Assembly: GCA_029449245.1 (NCBI GenBank)
Contig: JANATF010000008.1
Coordinates: 310,001-374,000, forward strand
DNA length: 64,000 nucleotides
DNA from: Mortierella alpina
Lineage: Eukaryota; Mortierellomycota; Mortierellomycetes; Mortierellales; Mortierellaceae
Direction of reading: 5' to 3'
Shown here piece by piece: positions 23,258 to 34,684 of this stretch (position 1 is the first letter of the stretch; every line of letters starts with the position of its first letter). Under the pieces are notes generated by a model. That model had not been told where the DNA came from. It saw nothing but the letters and a program-made list of their open reading frames with translations, and did not search any database. Position numbers and translations under genes: made by a program.

Positions 23258-23462
23258 ATGAAATGGGCTCTCGTCTTCGGCCTACTCAGCGCAGGTTTGG
23301 TAATTGGTCTTGCGGAAAACTTTGGAGTGCGCTATGGTCAAGCGGCGATGGGAGGAGGCAGTGAAACCACTCATTAACCTAAATCATTCAGCCGGGATAG
23401 CATTGATTTTTGTTCCCCTCCTGACGGCCTCGTTTTTCCGTTGGAAGCAATTCACTAGATGA
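23258..23462 (+). CDS. possible micro-gene: 35-aa membrane peptide (spliced) or 39-aa form
   Basis: Tentative gene. The ATG at 23258 opens MKWALVFGLLSA, then a GTTTGG donor at 23295. Splicing to a TTCAG acceptor (exon 2 from 23392, with CATTAAC upstream as possible branch site) gives a 35-residue peptide continuing GIALIFVPLLTASFF and a basic RWKQFTR end, stop at 23460-23462. Without splicing the frame continues GLVIGLAENFGVRYGQAAMG and stops at 23377 (39 residues). Both forms are one hydrophobic helix plus a short polar tail. The spliced intron (97 nt) has the usual local length and a TATA-like element lies just upstream. No family recognised with confidence; comparison with short mitochondrial or ER membrane subunits would be needed. 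It may also be chance. Confidence 0.35.
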
Positions 23463-24716
23463 CCACATATTTCACTCGTGCACGCGTCAGAATGCGATGG
23501 TCAGGGTACGTTTACAAAAGCTAGGGTGTAATGTAGAGGCAGCGGGCGTGGCCAACCAAATGGTGGACAAAACAGGCCCCGGGAGATCTTGGAGATACAG
23601 CATCTGCAAAAAAAAAAAAAAAAAAAAAAAACGCGTTCCTTTCCGATCGCAATCTGATGCGATTGGTGCGCAAGGCTCCCACTAGCTCAACCGTTCAAGG
23701 TCTTTTTTGTGTAGCACTTTTCCTACATGGTGCACTGTGCGCGTCCATGCACACCCTCCAAGGTTAGCGTATCTTTCTCGGCGCTCTCATGTTGCTCGTG
23801 CTCGTGCTCTTTCGCCTTGGCGCAACATGGATTAGCCATGATCCCACTGCATAGGCATGCGCGAGATAGGAAGAAAAAACTCTGCACATTCTGTAGCCTA
23901 GTTCCAAACGCCAGACCTTCTTATCTTTTGCTTGGGTAATAGCAATGGATGTTGATGTGTGGTCTCTTGCTGACTTTATTTGTCATTGTTTTCTACTAGC
24001 CTCCCCTTTAGACCCCGCTATCACTAAAGACTGACGTGTCATTTTCGTGCCATTTATTTCAAGACCCAACTGCATGGTTGTACTTTATGTTGACATTAGA
24101 CCAGCAGGGACCCGTCTCGAACTCGGTCATTCAAATGATGCTCCATTAAATACGATAGAACGATTGCGCGTCGACGGTGTAGAAGGGGGCCTTTAGGTGG
24201 GTTGCTATCATGATCAAAGGTATAAGCCCTCCTTTTCATTTTTTCTTGGATGGTCCCAGCCCCACTACAAACAACGCGTCGAGACAGAACAAACAAAGAA
24301 TCCTTTCTCTTGGATCCTCTATAAGTTCTTCTCTCCATAGGCCGTAGATGACAGGAGGGATAGACACTGTGGAGATGCTTAGTGGGTGCCGCATGATCGT
24401 ATAGATCAGAAACGCAAGATCATGCCTATGTCTGGTCTTGCCTTCTCCTGTCGGGCTGTGAAGGAGGCCAGGAGTCAAATGCAGGCTGCGAAAAAAAGGC
24501 CACAGTACCTTCGAGCACTCCTCGACAGGAGGCATCTGCCCGGGTGTTAGAAAAAGGGGCTTCTCGGCATGTGCGTTAGGAACCACATACTGTACCGGCC
24601 CGGCATCAAAGTGCGTCCTCATCTCACCCTTCTTTACTCCGTCCTCCATCATCACCATCTCAGCTTCATTCTCTCCATCCTTGTCTTCCTTGATAACTGC
24701 TGTGTTTCCTTCAAAA
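23463..24716. other. intergenic region upstream of lipase 1
   Basis: No gene called. Holds a poly-A run at 23607-23631. From about 24270 onward it is the upstream part of the segmental duplication that recurs before the second lipase gene (for example GTGAAGGAGGCCAGGAGT near 24460 and near 26377). An open frame on the minus strand across 24236-24778 has no supporting motif. Confidence 0.5.
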
Positions 24717-26089
24717 ATGCGTACTTCGAGAGCACTCGCTGCTATTGCTCTGGCATGCTTATCGGTGTTACAGATCAATGTTCAATCCTCACCTCTTCCG
24801 CTAGAGGTGGCCGACGGACATGTTCCATCCTTGGCCGAATCCTTTCTATTCTCCAATGACTGGAGCTGCAAACCCTCTAACGATCGTCCTCGACCCCTGA
24901 TCCTCATTCATGGGATGATTGGCAGTATCAAGATTCATATGCTGTTTATGGTATCCTACTTCCAGTCGCAAGGATACTGCGTCTTTGCTCTGGATCATGG
25001 TGCGTTGCATTTCCCTCTCGTTTACGGTCTGGACAAGATAGAAAACAGTGCTCAGCAGCTTTCAGACTTTACTAAGCAGGTCTTGAAGGCCACTGGCGCG
25101 AGTAAAGTCGACTTGGTGAGCTATTCGGCGGTAAGCAAAACAATAAAGTATAGGTTTACTGGTGTTTAGATTGAATGCCCAGGCGGTATTCTGACACTAA
25201 CACGCGATGGATGTCACCTTTGCAATGAGAATAGGGCACCTTGGTATGTCAATATTACATGAAGCGCCTCCATGGAGCATCCAGTGTCGGTATGTTACCT
25301 TGGGTATCTTGACTTTGCAGCACTGTTGTGGCAACGACGGTACTCTTTTCCAACACTTTTGTTTCTTTTGACCTATTGTGTGTCATTGTGTCACAACCAG
25401 AAAAACACGCGGCGATCGCACCCGTCCAGCATGGAACGACTATCGCAGGGCTTACGACTTTTCAGAAAGCCGTGGGCCTTTATAATATAGCAAAGGAGGT
25501 AGGTTTTGGCAGTGAGGCGCTGTCCTCTTCAGACACCCGGCGAATACCAATACTAACTACATTTAATACTTGGTAGCTCTTACTTCCAGAATGCAGACCA
25601 TGCTATCAGATCCTCACCAATAGCACGTTCATAAAGGATTTATATGCCGATGGCGACGCAGTTCCTGGCGTCCAATATCTTATGGTCGTGTCAAAGTAAG
25701 CGCTACTGAGAAAAATATATATAGTCTGGGTGATCGTCGCTCTTCATGAACTAATGGCAGATGAAAAAAAAAATCGAACCGATATAGAACCGATGAAGTG
25801 GTAACTCCCTATACAAACGGTTTCCTCCAGAGCCAAAGTCCAAATGTCCGTAATCAACTCTTGCAGGACTGGTGCCCTAACGATATGACTGGACACCCAG
25901 TCTTGCGGGCCGATGGTGAGTGGTATAGGCATAGAGTAGTGCGAGATAGATTGCAAGGATTTGCTGCTAACGCACAACATCTGATTCATTTTAGTGAACG
26001 CGTTCAACGGCATCGACGCATTCTTGACTTCGTCTAATCGTGCTGTTGAGTGTAGAAATCCTCCTCTGAGGATACCACCCATTATATAG
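24717..26089 (+). CDS. secreted lipase, alpha/beta hydrolase (copy 1)
   Basis: Predicted secreted triacylglycerol lipase/esterase resembling the Lipase_2 (EstA-type) group. Six exons: 24717-25130, 25235-25289, 25401-25498, 25577-25695, 25788-25915, 25995-26089; 302 residues. Signal peptide at the N-terminus (ALAAIALACLSVLQINVQSS). RPLILIHGMIGS carries the HG oxyanion strand; VDLVSYSAGTLVCQYYMKR holds the nucleophile elbow, with the Ser at the exon 1/2 junction; the family Gly before it is replaced by Ser (SYSAG). TDEVVTPYTNGF provides the likely catalytic Asp and DMTGHPVLRADG the likely His. Two Cys pairs could form disulphides (WSCKPSND, CRPC, WCPND, VECRNPP). The ATG at 24717 directly precedes the signal peptide. 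Intact and probably active by motif content. Confidence 0.85.
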
Positions 26090-26655
26090 TATATTAAAGA
26101 TGTTCATTCAAGCATATTCGCGAATAAATACTCAGTTTTCTAACTTTTCATAACAGCATGCAGCTGGGACGCGTCGAGACAGTACATATGGACTCTAATT
26201 ATCGGATCCCCTACCGATTCTTCTCTTAACAGTTTCAATAGATGAAAGAGATGAAAACGCGAGAGATACTTAGTGCGCGCCGTATGACTGTATAGACCAG
26301 AAACGCAAGATCAATGTTGAGTGAAAGCCTGAGTCAGGTCAGGTCAGGTCTTGCCTTTTTCTCTTTGCAAGCTGTGAAGGAGGCCAGGAGTTAAATGCAG
26401 GTGGTGAAAAAAGAGAGCAGTGTTTTCGGTCACTCCTCGACAGGGTGTTAGAAAGGAGGCTTGCTGGCATGCGCACATGCCGAAAAGCGTTAGGAACCAC
26501 ATAAGTGTACCAGCCCACATCGGGCAGCCGACTGGATGTCTTTGTTAACCCTTGTCGTTTTCATCTCACCTTTCTTGTCTCCGTCTTCATTATCTTCATC
26601 TCACCTCCATTCTCTCCATCCTTGTCCTCCTTGACAACTGCTGTGTTTGCTTCAA

Positions 26656-28019
26656 ATGCGTTCTTCAGGAGCACTCGCTGCTATCACTCTGACCTTCTTA
26701 TCAGCATTACATATCAGTGTTCAATCCTCACCGCTTCCGTTAGAGGCGACCGACGAACATGTTCCTTCATTGGCTGAATCCTTGCTATTCTCCAATGACT
26801 GGGGCTGCAAGCCCTCTAGTGATCGTCCTCGGCCCCTGATCCTCGTCCATGGAGTAGCCGGCAGTATCAGGATCCATATGCCATCCATGATATCTTTCTT
26901 CCAAGCGCAAGGATATTGCGTCTTTGCTTTGGATCATGGTGCGTTGCATATCCCCCTCATTTACGGTCTGGACAAGTTCGAAAACAGTGCTCAGCAGCTT
27001 TCAGACTTTACTGAACAGGTCTTGAAGGCGACTGGTGTCAGTAAAGTCGACTTGGTGAGCTATTCGGCGGTAAGCAAAAACTGTAGGGTCACTAGTTTTT
27101 TTAGATGAATGCCGCCAGGCTGTCTTCTGACATCAGCACGCGATGGATATCTACTTTGCATTGAGAACAGGGTTCCTTGGTATGTCAGTATTACATGAAG
27201 CGCCTCCACGGAGCATCCAGTGTCGGTATGTCATCTGGGTACAATGACTTTGAAGCACTTTGTGGTAACGACTGCACTCATTTCCAACACCCTTCTTTTT
27301 AACCTATGGTGTTACAACCAGAAAAATATGCGGCAATCGCTCCCGTCCACTATGGAACCACCATTGGAGGGGTTCAGACTCTTGTGAAAACCTTTGGCCT
27401 TTTAGACATTGCTTCAAAGGTGAGCCTCACGAGAGGGTCCAAGACAGTGGGCGGGCTCTGTGTGCAGTAGCCGATATATTCATACAGACAGCCATTACTT
27501 GAACATGGATCACACTTGTAGACGCTGGGTCAAGTATGCGTATCGTGCTTTCAAGGTCTCATCAACAGCACCTTCGTGAGGGATTTATATGCCGATGGCA
27601 ATGCAGTTCCTGGCATACAATACCTTATGGTCACGACAATGTAAGCGCTCACAAGAAAGATGTTCAGAATCGTCGTTCTTTATCTACTAATGACAGGTGA
27701 AACGAATTATAGTACCGATGAGATAGTGACTCCCTACACAAATGGTTTTCTCCGGAGCCCAAGCCCGGATGTCCGCAATCAACTCTTGCAGGACTGGTGC
27801 CCTAACGATTTGACCGAACACGCTGTCTTGCGGGCTGACGGTAGGTGATCTAGGCATAGAGGTATGCAGGTCGCATGAATTGATCATTTTCTAACACACA
27901 TAATCTGCTTCGCCCCCCTTTTAGTGAACGTGTTCAACGGCATAGACGCATTCTTGACCTCGTCTAATCGTGCTGTTGAGTGTAGAGATCCTCCTCTATG
28001 GATGCCTCCCATTATATAG
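26656..28019 (+). CDS. secreted lipase, alpha/beta hydrolase (copy 2)
   Basis: Tandem paralogue of the preceding lipase with the same six-exon layout: 26656-27069, 27171-27225, 27322-27419, 27522-27640, 27713-27840, 27925-28019; 302 residues. Signal peptide (ALAAITLTFLSALHISVQSS), RPLILVHGVAGS, the elbow VDLVSYSAGSLVCQYYMKR, TDEIVTPYTNG and DLTEHAVLRADG are all kept. Differences from copy 1 concentrate in exons 3 and 4 (for example FGLLDIASK against VGLYNIAKE, and TLGQVCVSC against LLLPECRPC), which suggests change around the substrate pocket or lid after duplication. No stop or frameshift. Regulation may differ: the upstream region is only partly conserved between copies. Confidence 0.84.
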
Positions 28020-28122
28020 TACAGTGAAGATGAATAAAGCCAGTCTTCTGTATTTCATAACACTATAATAGCAAGGCCATTGCTGGTTTCAACGATAGGG
28101 TTTGGATGGACGCTTGATTGCT

Positions 28123-29271
28123 TTATTCCCACTCATCCACCGCTCCTCCCCATTTCATCGAGCCATACACTAGTATCTTGACCCGTCGTGATCGCTTCCT
28201 CACTGCATCCAGAAATCCACTGCAAATCTTTCCAGACGTCCTCATATTCACTTTCTCGAGCGCCTGACCCCACACCATGTACTGGATTCCTGCACAGGTA
28301 AAACTCAGGTTTGAGCAAGTGACAGAGAGTTCACGCAGGTCCGGAAGCGTCATGGCCACATGTTCCATCATCCGGTTCGTCCAGTCCAAGTGGGCTTCGA
28401 GTGTCTGGAGCCCGGGCAAGGCGTGGATCATGTCAATGAACTCTTGCTCGTACAAGGACGCTTGGCAGGCTTCAAAGATCAGATGCAGTTCCTTTAGCCG
28501 ATCTGGGCGCGGAAGGTGCCGATGGAGACAGCTCAGGATTTCTGCAGACAAGGGTCGTGGTTGGCAAATATAGAGCTCCGAGAGGGCTTCCCATCGAGGG
28601 AGCACCAGCTCAAAGATCTCCGCAAGGTCCGGTTCCGTGGATCGATAGAGTCCAAGATGAAACCGCTGGAGCTCCGTGCACTCGGCCATGGCCAACCACT
28701 GCTCCCGAGCAACAGCCTGGGCGAGGTCGAGTGTGATGGACTTGAGATGGCCAGCGTCGCGTCGATACAGTTGGGTCAAGGAGTGAGCAAGATCCAGCAA
28801 TTCGAAGGAATCGACTTCGTAGAGCGATATTTGGAAATGGTTTAGATGTCGAGCTGTGAGTAGGTTCATTTTTAGGATGTCGGCAATGCTGTCGGATGCC
28901 CAGCCAGTGTCGGTGATGGCCAGTTCCACGATCCTCTGGCCCAGAAGGGACTGGATACTGAGCACGTTCTGAACGCAAGCTTGATCAGCAATTTCAGTGA
29001 AGAATACAGAGCTGTTGACGTCGCCCTCGCGTCGAGAGGTGATATCGAGCGCACGGACATAGAGACGATCGTGCTCTGACAGGCCCTGGAGATACGCTAG
29101 CATTCCTAGGTCCTTGAAGGGGTCGCTTGGGAGGAGGGAGAGTCGCCTCAGCCAGATGGGTAGGGCGATCCCTCGCCAGCGGCTGCAGACCTGGCGTGTA
29201 ATATCGGCCAGGCCCTCATGGCTGAAGATGTGGGCGAGGATCTCAGCAGGCAGGACATCTATGTTGGACAT
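28123..29271 (-). CDS. F-box protein, LRR-like, 382 aa
   Basis: Probable substrate adaptor of an SCF-type ubiquitin ligase. Intronless, 382 residues. The N-terminal F-box reads DVLPAEILAHIFSHEGLADI then RQVCSRWRGIALPIWLRRL (residues about 5-45). The rest has spaced leucine patterns (LKSITLDLAQ, LQRFHLGLYR, LSELYICQPRP, LKELHLIFEA, LQTLEAHLDW, LRELSVTCSNL) consistent with irregular leucine-rich repeats, as in many Mortierella-type F-box proteins. Target unknown. Transcribed divergently from the SERINC gene; 605 bp separate the two start codons. Confidence 0.82.
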   Translation of the reverse strand: MSNIDVLPAEILAHIFSHEGLADITRQVCSRWRGIALPIWLRRLSLLPSDPFKDLGMLAYLQGLSEHDRLYVRALDITSRREGDVNSSVFFTEIADQACVQNVLSIQSLLGQRIVELAITDTGWASDSIADILKMNLLTARHLNHFQISLYEVDSFELLDLAHSLTQLYRRDAGHLKSITLDLAQAVAREQWLAMAECTELQRFHLGLYRSTEPDLAEIFELVLPRWEALSELYICQPRPLSAEILSCLHRHLPRPDRLKELHLIFEACQASLYEQEFIDMIHALPGLQTLEAHLDWTNRMMEHVAMTLPDLRELSVTCSNLSFTCAGIQYMVWGQALEKVNMRTSGKICSGFLDAVRKRSRRVKILVYGSMKWGGAVDEWE

Positions 29272-29875
29272 TAAAAATACAGGGTGCGCTGGATCTCTGG
29301 GCCAACGTGGAGCGAAAAAAGGGTTGTGCAGCCGGCAAGCCAGACAAGGGGAAAGAGGCGAGATAAGAGCAGGATAGCGGAGACGCGTGAGACGAGCGGG
29401 TCAGAGTGAGGTAACAGAGCACGAGGAGGGTATATGGGAATGAGCGGCAGGTGCTACATGGGGCCCTTTGGGATGGAGCGATGGTGCAGATGGTGCAGAT
29501 TGCGCTGCTGCTGCTGCTGAGGTGCGGAGAGAGGTGAGAGGTGAATTGCGGCTGCAGGGCCGACACGGGAGGTTGTTGGCAGCCAGATACCCACCTCAGT
29601 TGCAGGCTGGACCCACTTTTTGACGCACGCGGACTCCGCCGACTGGGCACAGCGCACCGACTTGCCGTCATTGCTCGCACGAGGGCGAGCAAGGGGTGCA
29701 GGTAGTCAGTCACAGCAGCCGACTCACATCCATTCTCAGCAGGTCTGACCGCATGACACATCGCCTTGCCGCAACACAATCCATTTCACACCTCGCCACA
29801 TCCCACCTCCATCCACCTCTGCGCCTCTCTCTCCCCTCTCCGCTCCTCTAATCCACACAGTCCAGGAATTCACTC

Positions 29876-31860
29876 ATGGGCGCCGTTCTCAGCTTCCTCG
29901 CGCTGCCTGCATTGGGCGGCTTGGGATCCATTCTTGCGTCCTGCTTCTCTGCTGCTGCTTGCTCGCTCGCCTGTCGCTCATGCAACTGCAACAACTCTAT
30001 CGCAACACGCGTGGGATACGCTGTATGAGAAACCACCCCTGCGCTGTCCTCCATGGTCCAGAATACCTACGCTCACTGATTCTCGGCTTCTAATCCGCCT
30101 TTTGTATTGTCCTTTGTTTGTTGTAGCTCATCATGTTAGTCAACTCTTTGGTATGTCTTGCCGCAGGAGCTCTTGTTCGCCGCTTACGCTGTTTCAATGT
30201 CTTGTTAATGACACAACTAACCACGTATCATCCACCTCACATATCTAGTTGGCCTTGGCATTATTATCAGGATGGGGCTCAAAACAACTGGAAAGTGTCA
30301 CCCATGGATACCTCAAACTCAACTGCGAAGACGCTTCATGTTACGGGAAAATCGGGGTAACAACACTGAATTGTTTTTTTTTGGCTTGGCACATGTCATG
30401 GTGCAGAACGGAGCTGCCTTTGCTATATTCTTCTTACTGAGTAATTGATTCATCCATATCACAACCAGGTACAACGAGTTGGGTTCGCACTTGCTTTATT
30501 TCACTGCATTCTCGGAGCTCTGCTTATCGGAGTGCATGATTCTCGATCCAAACGTGCCGCCATTCAGAATGGGTAAGGAGCACCGTTGACAGGACAGAAA
30601 AAGGACAGAAAAAGGACAGAGCGGACGCGACGGCTTGGTTACGATACGCCGGTGCTAATTCTGGCAAGTTTTCACTCGTCCTCTAGATGGTGGGGCCCAA
30701 AGGTCATCGTCTGGATCGCACTCGTCATCGCCTCGTTCTTTATCCCAACAGGATTCATCATGTCCTATGGCAACTACACGGCTCTCATGGGCGCAGGCAT
30801 CTTCATTCTCTTTGGCCTGATTCTCCTGGTGGATTTCGCCCACACATGGTCAGAAACCTGCATTGCCAAGTGGGAAGTGTCGGACACCAACAAATGGCAA
30901 TTTATTCTCGTGGGTTCGACCATGATCATGTATCTGGGTGCTATCATTCTCACAGGCATCATGTACGGATTCTTTGCCAGCTCAGGATGTGGCCTGAACA
31001 TCTTTTTCATCACTTTCAACCTCATCCTCGCCATGGTGGTGACCGCAGTGGGCATCATGCCTGCGGTCCAAGAAGCGAACCCCAAATCTGGATTGGCACA
31101 GTCTTCTATGGTTGTGATCTACTGCACCTACTTGATCCTCAGTGCAGTCGCCAATGAACCTGAGGGTGAGACTAACTGCAACCCTCTAAGCAAAGCCAGA
31201 GGAACGAGGAGGACGAGCATGCTGATGGGAGCCATCTTTACATTCCTGGCGGTTGCTTACTCCACCTCGAGAGCTGCCACTCAGGGAGGAAAGGCCACTA
31301 TCAACAATGGCGACTATGCACCGCTCAACTCTGACAGCGCCGTGCCTCTCATCAACAGCGGCCCAAATTCCTCATCCATGCGCCGATCAGATGCTTTACT
31401 CGCAGCTGTCGAGAGCGGGTATGTTGCTGGGGTTCTCAGTCCTATCATGGCACATGTAGCAGCAAGTGATGTTACGGCACTCCACTCATACCTTATTTTT
31501 TTTGTCTTCTGTCCTTGGCCATGCTATAATAGTGCTTTACCAGTGTCGGCTTTGGACGAGGATGACGATGAGGATGGCGACGACACAGAGTACGACGCCA
31601 GGGATGATGAAAAGAACGGATGCCAGTACAACTACACGTTTTTCCATGTAATATTTGCGCTCGCGGCCATGTACATTGCCATGGTCCTCACGAACTGGAA
31701 CACGTTTGCAAAGGATGAAGGACAGGATGGAATGGTCTATATCGGACAAAGCTGGGCCGCCGTGTGGGTCAAAGTGGCGTCCTCTTGGATCTGTTACGGC
31801 ATCTACGCATTCTCGCTCCTTGCACCCATTGCGTTCCCAGATCGGTTTATGGACTACTAG
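29876..31860 (+). CDS. SERINC/Tms1-family membrane protein
   Basis: Multi-pass membrane protein of the serine incorporator family (yeast Tms1), found in endomembranes and plasma membrane; proposed roles involve lipid composition or scrambling. Six exons: 29876-30022, 30127-30150 (24 nt), 30249-30356, 30469-30572, 30687-31418, 31533-31860; 480 residues. Family marks: N-terminal MGAVLSFLALPALGGLGS followed by CFSAAACSLACRSCNCNNS, ATRVGYALIML, CYGKIG-VQRVGFALALFH, NGWWGPKVIVWIALVIASF, LVDFAHTWSE, NEPEGETNCNP, YSTSRAAT, and YNYTFFHVIFALAAMYIAMV with VKVASSWICYGIYAFSLLAP near the end. An acidic cytosolic loop (DEDDDEDGDD) precedes the last helices. The last intron (114 nt) is a multiple of three without stops. 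Confidence 0.93.
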
Positions 31861-32213
31861 AAAAATGTTCAGACTCGTTACAGAAGTAAAGTTTTTTTTC
31901 GCTTTTATACATGAAAAGGAAAAGGAACATGGATACAAAGTGATTTAATGGACAACAAGAAAAAAGAAAAGAGAATCCCGTCGTTGTCCCTGAAAGAATA
32001 ACATGGAATATGGACAGAGAAGAAAAAAAAACGGGTAAAAAGCATGGCTTCTGCATCTATGATACATTTCTAACCCCACCCAACGCAAAAGAATAAACAG
32101 ACCTCAACTGAAAGACCTTCCCCCTGGGCTTTCAAACTACCCTCCGACAAACCCCCTCCACCTTCCGATTTTCAAAACGCCCCCTTTCCACAAATCTCCA
32201 ACTCCTCTTCTTT
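31861..32213. other. convergent 3' intergenic region
   Basis: Between the 3' ends of the SERINC and CCR4 genes; A-rich and T-rich tracts, no gene seen. Confidence 0.5.
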
Positions 32214-34684
32214 CTACTGCTTGGAGTTGCTATGGCTGTTCCTGCTGCTGGTGGCCCCAAAGTTGGGTGCAGATCCTTTAGGCAGCGTTACTTGGGATCG
32301 AAACTTGAACTCGGCCAAAATCGGTACATGGTCGGATGGGAAGTGCGCGTTCGGGAATCCCACAACCCGGCTCATGTACTCCTTCTCCACTCCGCCCAAG
32401 AGACCCAGGACTGAGAGATAGTTGGACGAGTAAAAGATATAGTCGATGACAGCCGCAAAGGTAGGTGTGAAATTAGTGAAGGGCAGCTCTGTTCCTTCGC
32501 TGTACGAGGACCGGAGTGTCATCTTGTGGGACAGACCCTCGGAGGTATAGGTGCCATAGGCATGGTCGCCAAAGTCGTCGTGTCCCTGAGCAACAGCTCC
32601 CTTGACTAGGAACTCAAATACTCCTGATGACCGCTCGGAGTTAAAGTCTCCACAGATGAGAGTTGGCAGCTTGCCGGTCGGGTTCGAAGGCAGCGCATTC
32701 GAGCCTGAAATTGGCAGATGAGCCCATTGTGTCGAAAGTTTGTCCAGTTCTTCCATAAGCATGGCCACCTGGACCAATTTGACGTCCTTGAAAAGAGGAT
32801 CCCAGTAGATGTGCGCGTTGGCAACTACAATCCTATTCTTGGTATCCTTGTGTTCCAGCAAAGTGACAACAGAGATTTGATCCTTGGTCATAACGCGATT
32901 GAAAATGTCCTCAGTCTTCCTAAAATCTGGTCTCTGGAGCGCAACATGATTAAATTCGACGAGGTGCTTGTCGACCAGACTGAATCTAAGTAGCCAGAGT
33001 GATTTGCCAAGGACATGAAAACACGCGTCAGCATTGAGCATTTCAGTAATGAGGCATCAGAGGTATGAATGACCGCTCCGTCAAGCAATAGATCAATAGA
33101 ATTGCATACTTTGATGCCTTGAAAAACGTAGCACATCCATCGACGTTCCTGCGATCCTTCTCGGGCATCGTCTTTGCACGCGACTTTGGCCAGAACACAC
33201 TGTCGTAATCCGCTTGCTGCTTCATCTGGTCTTTGAAATAATCTTCGTACTGGCCCAGCTCGACTTCCTAATATACGCCATTTGGTTATATGGATTAGTC
33301 ATGAAGCGCAGGCGTAGGGGTAAGGGACCACCGCGTTTTTCATGGTGAAAGGTTCAAGCTAATTTACCTGAAGACAGACAATATCAGCACTGTAGGCCAA
33401 GATCTCCTGCAGGATGAGCTCCTTGCGATATTCCCACGTAAGCGCCCACGAAGGGGTGTATCCGTACATCTGTGGCGTTGCGTAGTTTTCGGCAAGAATG
33501 TTGTAACAAAACATTGTAAAGGTGTCCTGACCCGACGATGCTCCCGAGTCGGCGTCCTCCAGCGTGATCCATTCTCTCTCTGGTGGAGGCAGTGGGACTA
33601 TCAATGGATTCAAACGAGAATGAGTCACAGCTCAGGCGCTAACAACTGCGGCAACACAGCAAGGCAAGAAGAGGAACAATAAAAGAAAAACTACTGTACC
33701 TGGACAGTTCTCACGCAGGTAATTGACAACGGCGGCGGTACCTTCCTGCTGAAGCAAATTCTTGAGGCTGTCATTCAATGGGTTTCCCTCCAACGCAAGG
33801 ATCTCCAGCTGATAGAGCGTTCCCAACTCCGCGGGCAGAGTCACCAGTCCATTGTCGACCAGCAAAAGCTCCTTGAGGTTCGTCAACATTCCAAGCTCTG
33901 GTGGCACAGCAGTTAACTTGTTTCCCGAGGCATCCAGAACACTCAGACCAAATAGCCGACTGATCTCGGGCGACAGATGGTGCAAATTGTTGTGGTTGAT
34001 GTATAGCGCAGTCAGAAAGTTGTACTGAAACAGCTCCCGACTAATGTTCTTGAGTCCCATGCCACCCAAATCGAGCGTGGTCCATTGCTGGGCACTGGCT
34101 CCAGTCGCACATCCAGTCTTGTCGGCACCCTCCCCATTGGCCGCGCCTGTCTTTGCGGGATTGTTGGGGTCAGTGATAGTGATGGCTGAGCTCAAGCCAG
34201 AGCTCCTGGCTACCGCGGCGGCTGCTCGTGCTCTAAAGTGAGGTGTGGAGGACTGGCGCGAGAGGTTTGCAGAGTGAACCTGCTGCTGATAATGGGAAGA
34301 TGCAACACCGAGCTGGGGGGTGAGCGGCGCTGGGATGGTGGCAGGTGAGGAAAGACCTGATTGCTGACGGATTTGGTTCTGATGGTGATTATGTTGCTGC
34401 AAGTGCTGGTGCGTTAAGGCCTGGTGCTGCTGTTGCTGTTGCTGTTGCTGTTGTTGTTGTTGTTGTTGTTGTTGCTGCTGCTGAAACTTTTGCGCAAGAT
34501 TCATTTGTACAGGATAACGTGGAACACCGCCATTGTACATTGCCATTCCATGTCCCAGATGATATCCAGATGTCGCAGGTGTGCCGACGAGGGACCCAGG
34601 CGAGGATTGTGCGGGCGAGTACACGGCATTCGGGCCGTTAGACAGGGACTGGTACAGGAGGGGGTTGTAATGCTGCTCCGTCAT
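32214..34684 (-). CDS. CCR4: CCR4 poly(A) deadenylase (LRR plus nuclease)
   Basis: Catalytic 3'-5' poly(A) exonuclease of the CCR4-NOT complex, shortening mRNA tails in the cytoplasm. Exons 34684-33700, 33597-33368, 33267-33110, 32985-32214; 714 residues. The N-terminus is Gln/His-rich with an uninterrupted poly-Gln run near residues 68-86. Leucine-rich repeats follow (about 205-320: LTALYINHNNLHHLSPEISR, LSVLDASGNKL, LKELLLVDNGL, LEILALEGNPL), the surface that docks Caf1 in other fungi. The nuclease domain starts at TFTMFCYNILAENYAT; catalytic landmarks are ADIVCLQEVE (metal-binding Glu), GDFNSERSSGVFEFL, AAVIDYIFYSS and FPSDHVPILAEF (catalytic Asp-His). Frame joins at all three introns are clean. 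Close in length to other fungal CCR4 proteins. Confidence 0.95.

Larger units (their letters stand above)
24270..28040. repeat. segmental tandem duplication carrying two lipase genes
   Basis: Two direct copies, about 24270-26110 and 26165-28040, offset by 1939 bp measured start codon to start codon. Similarity includes about 400 bp of upstream sequence, all exons and most introns. Corresponding exon lengths are identical (414, 55, 98, 119, 128 and 95 nt), while introns vary slightly. Exact outer ends cannot be fixed by eye. Confidence 0.85.

Noticed and set aside
24236-24778. 180-codon minus-strand frame overlapping lipase 1
   Set aside because: Overlaps the lipase start and duplicated promoter, has no recognisable domain, and is not kept intact in the second copy of the duplication.
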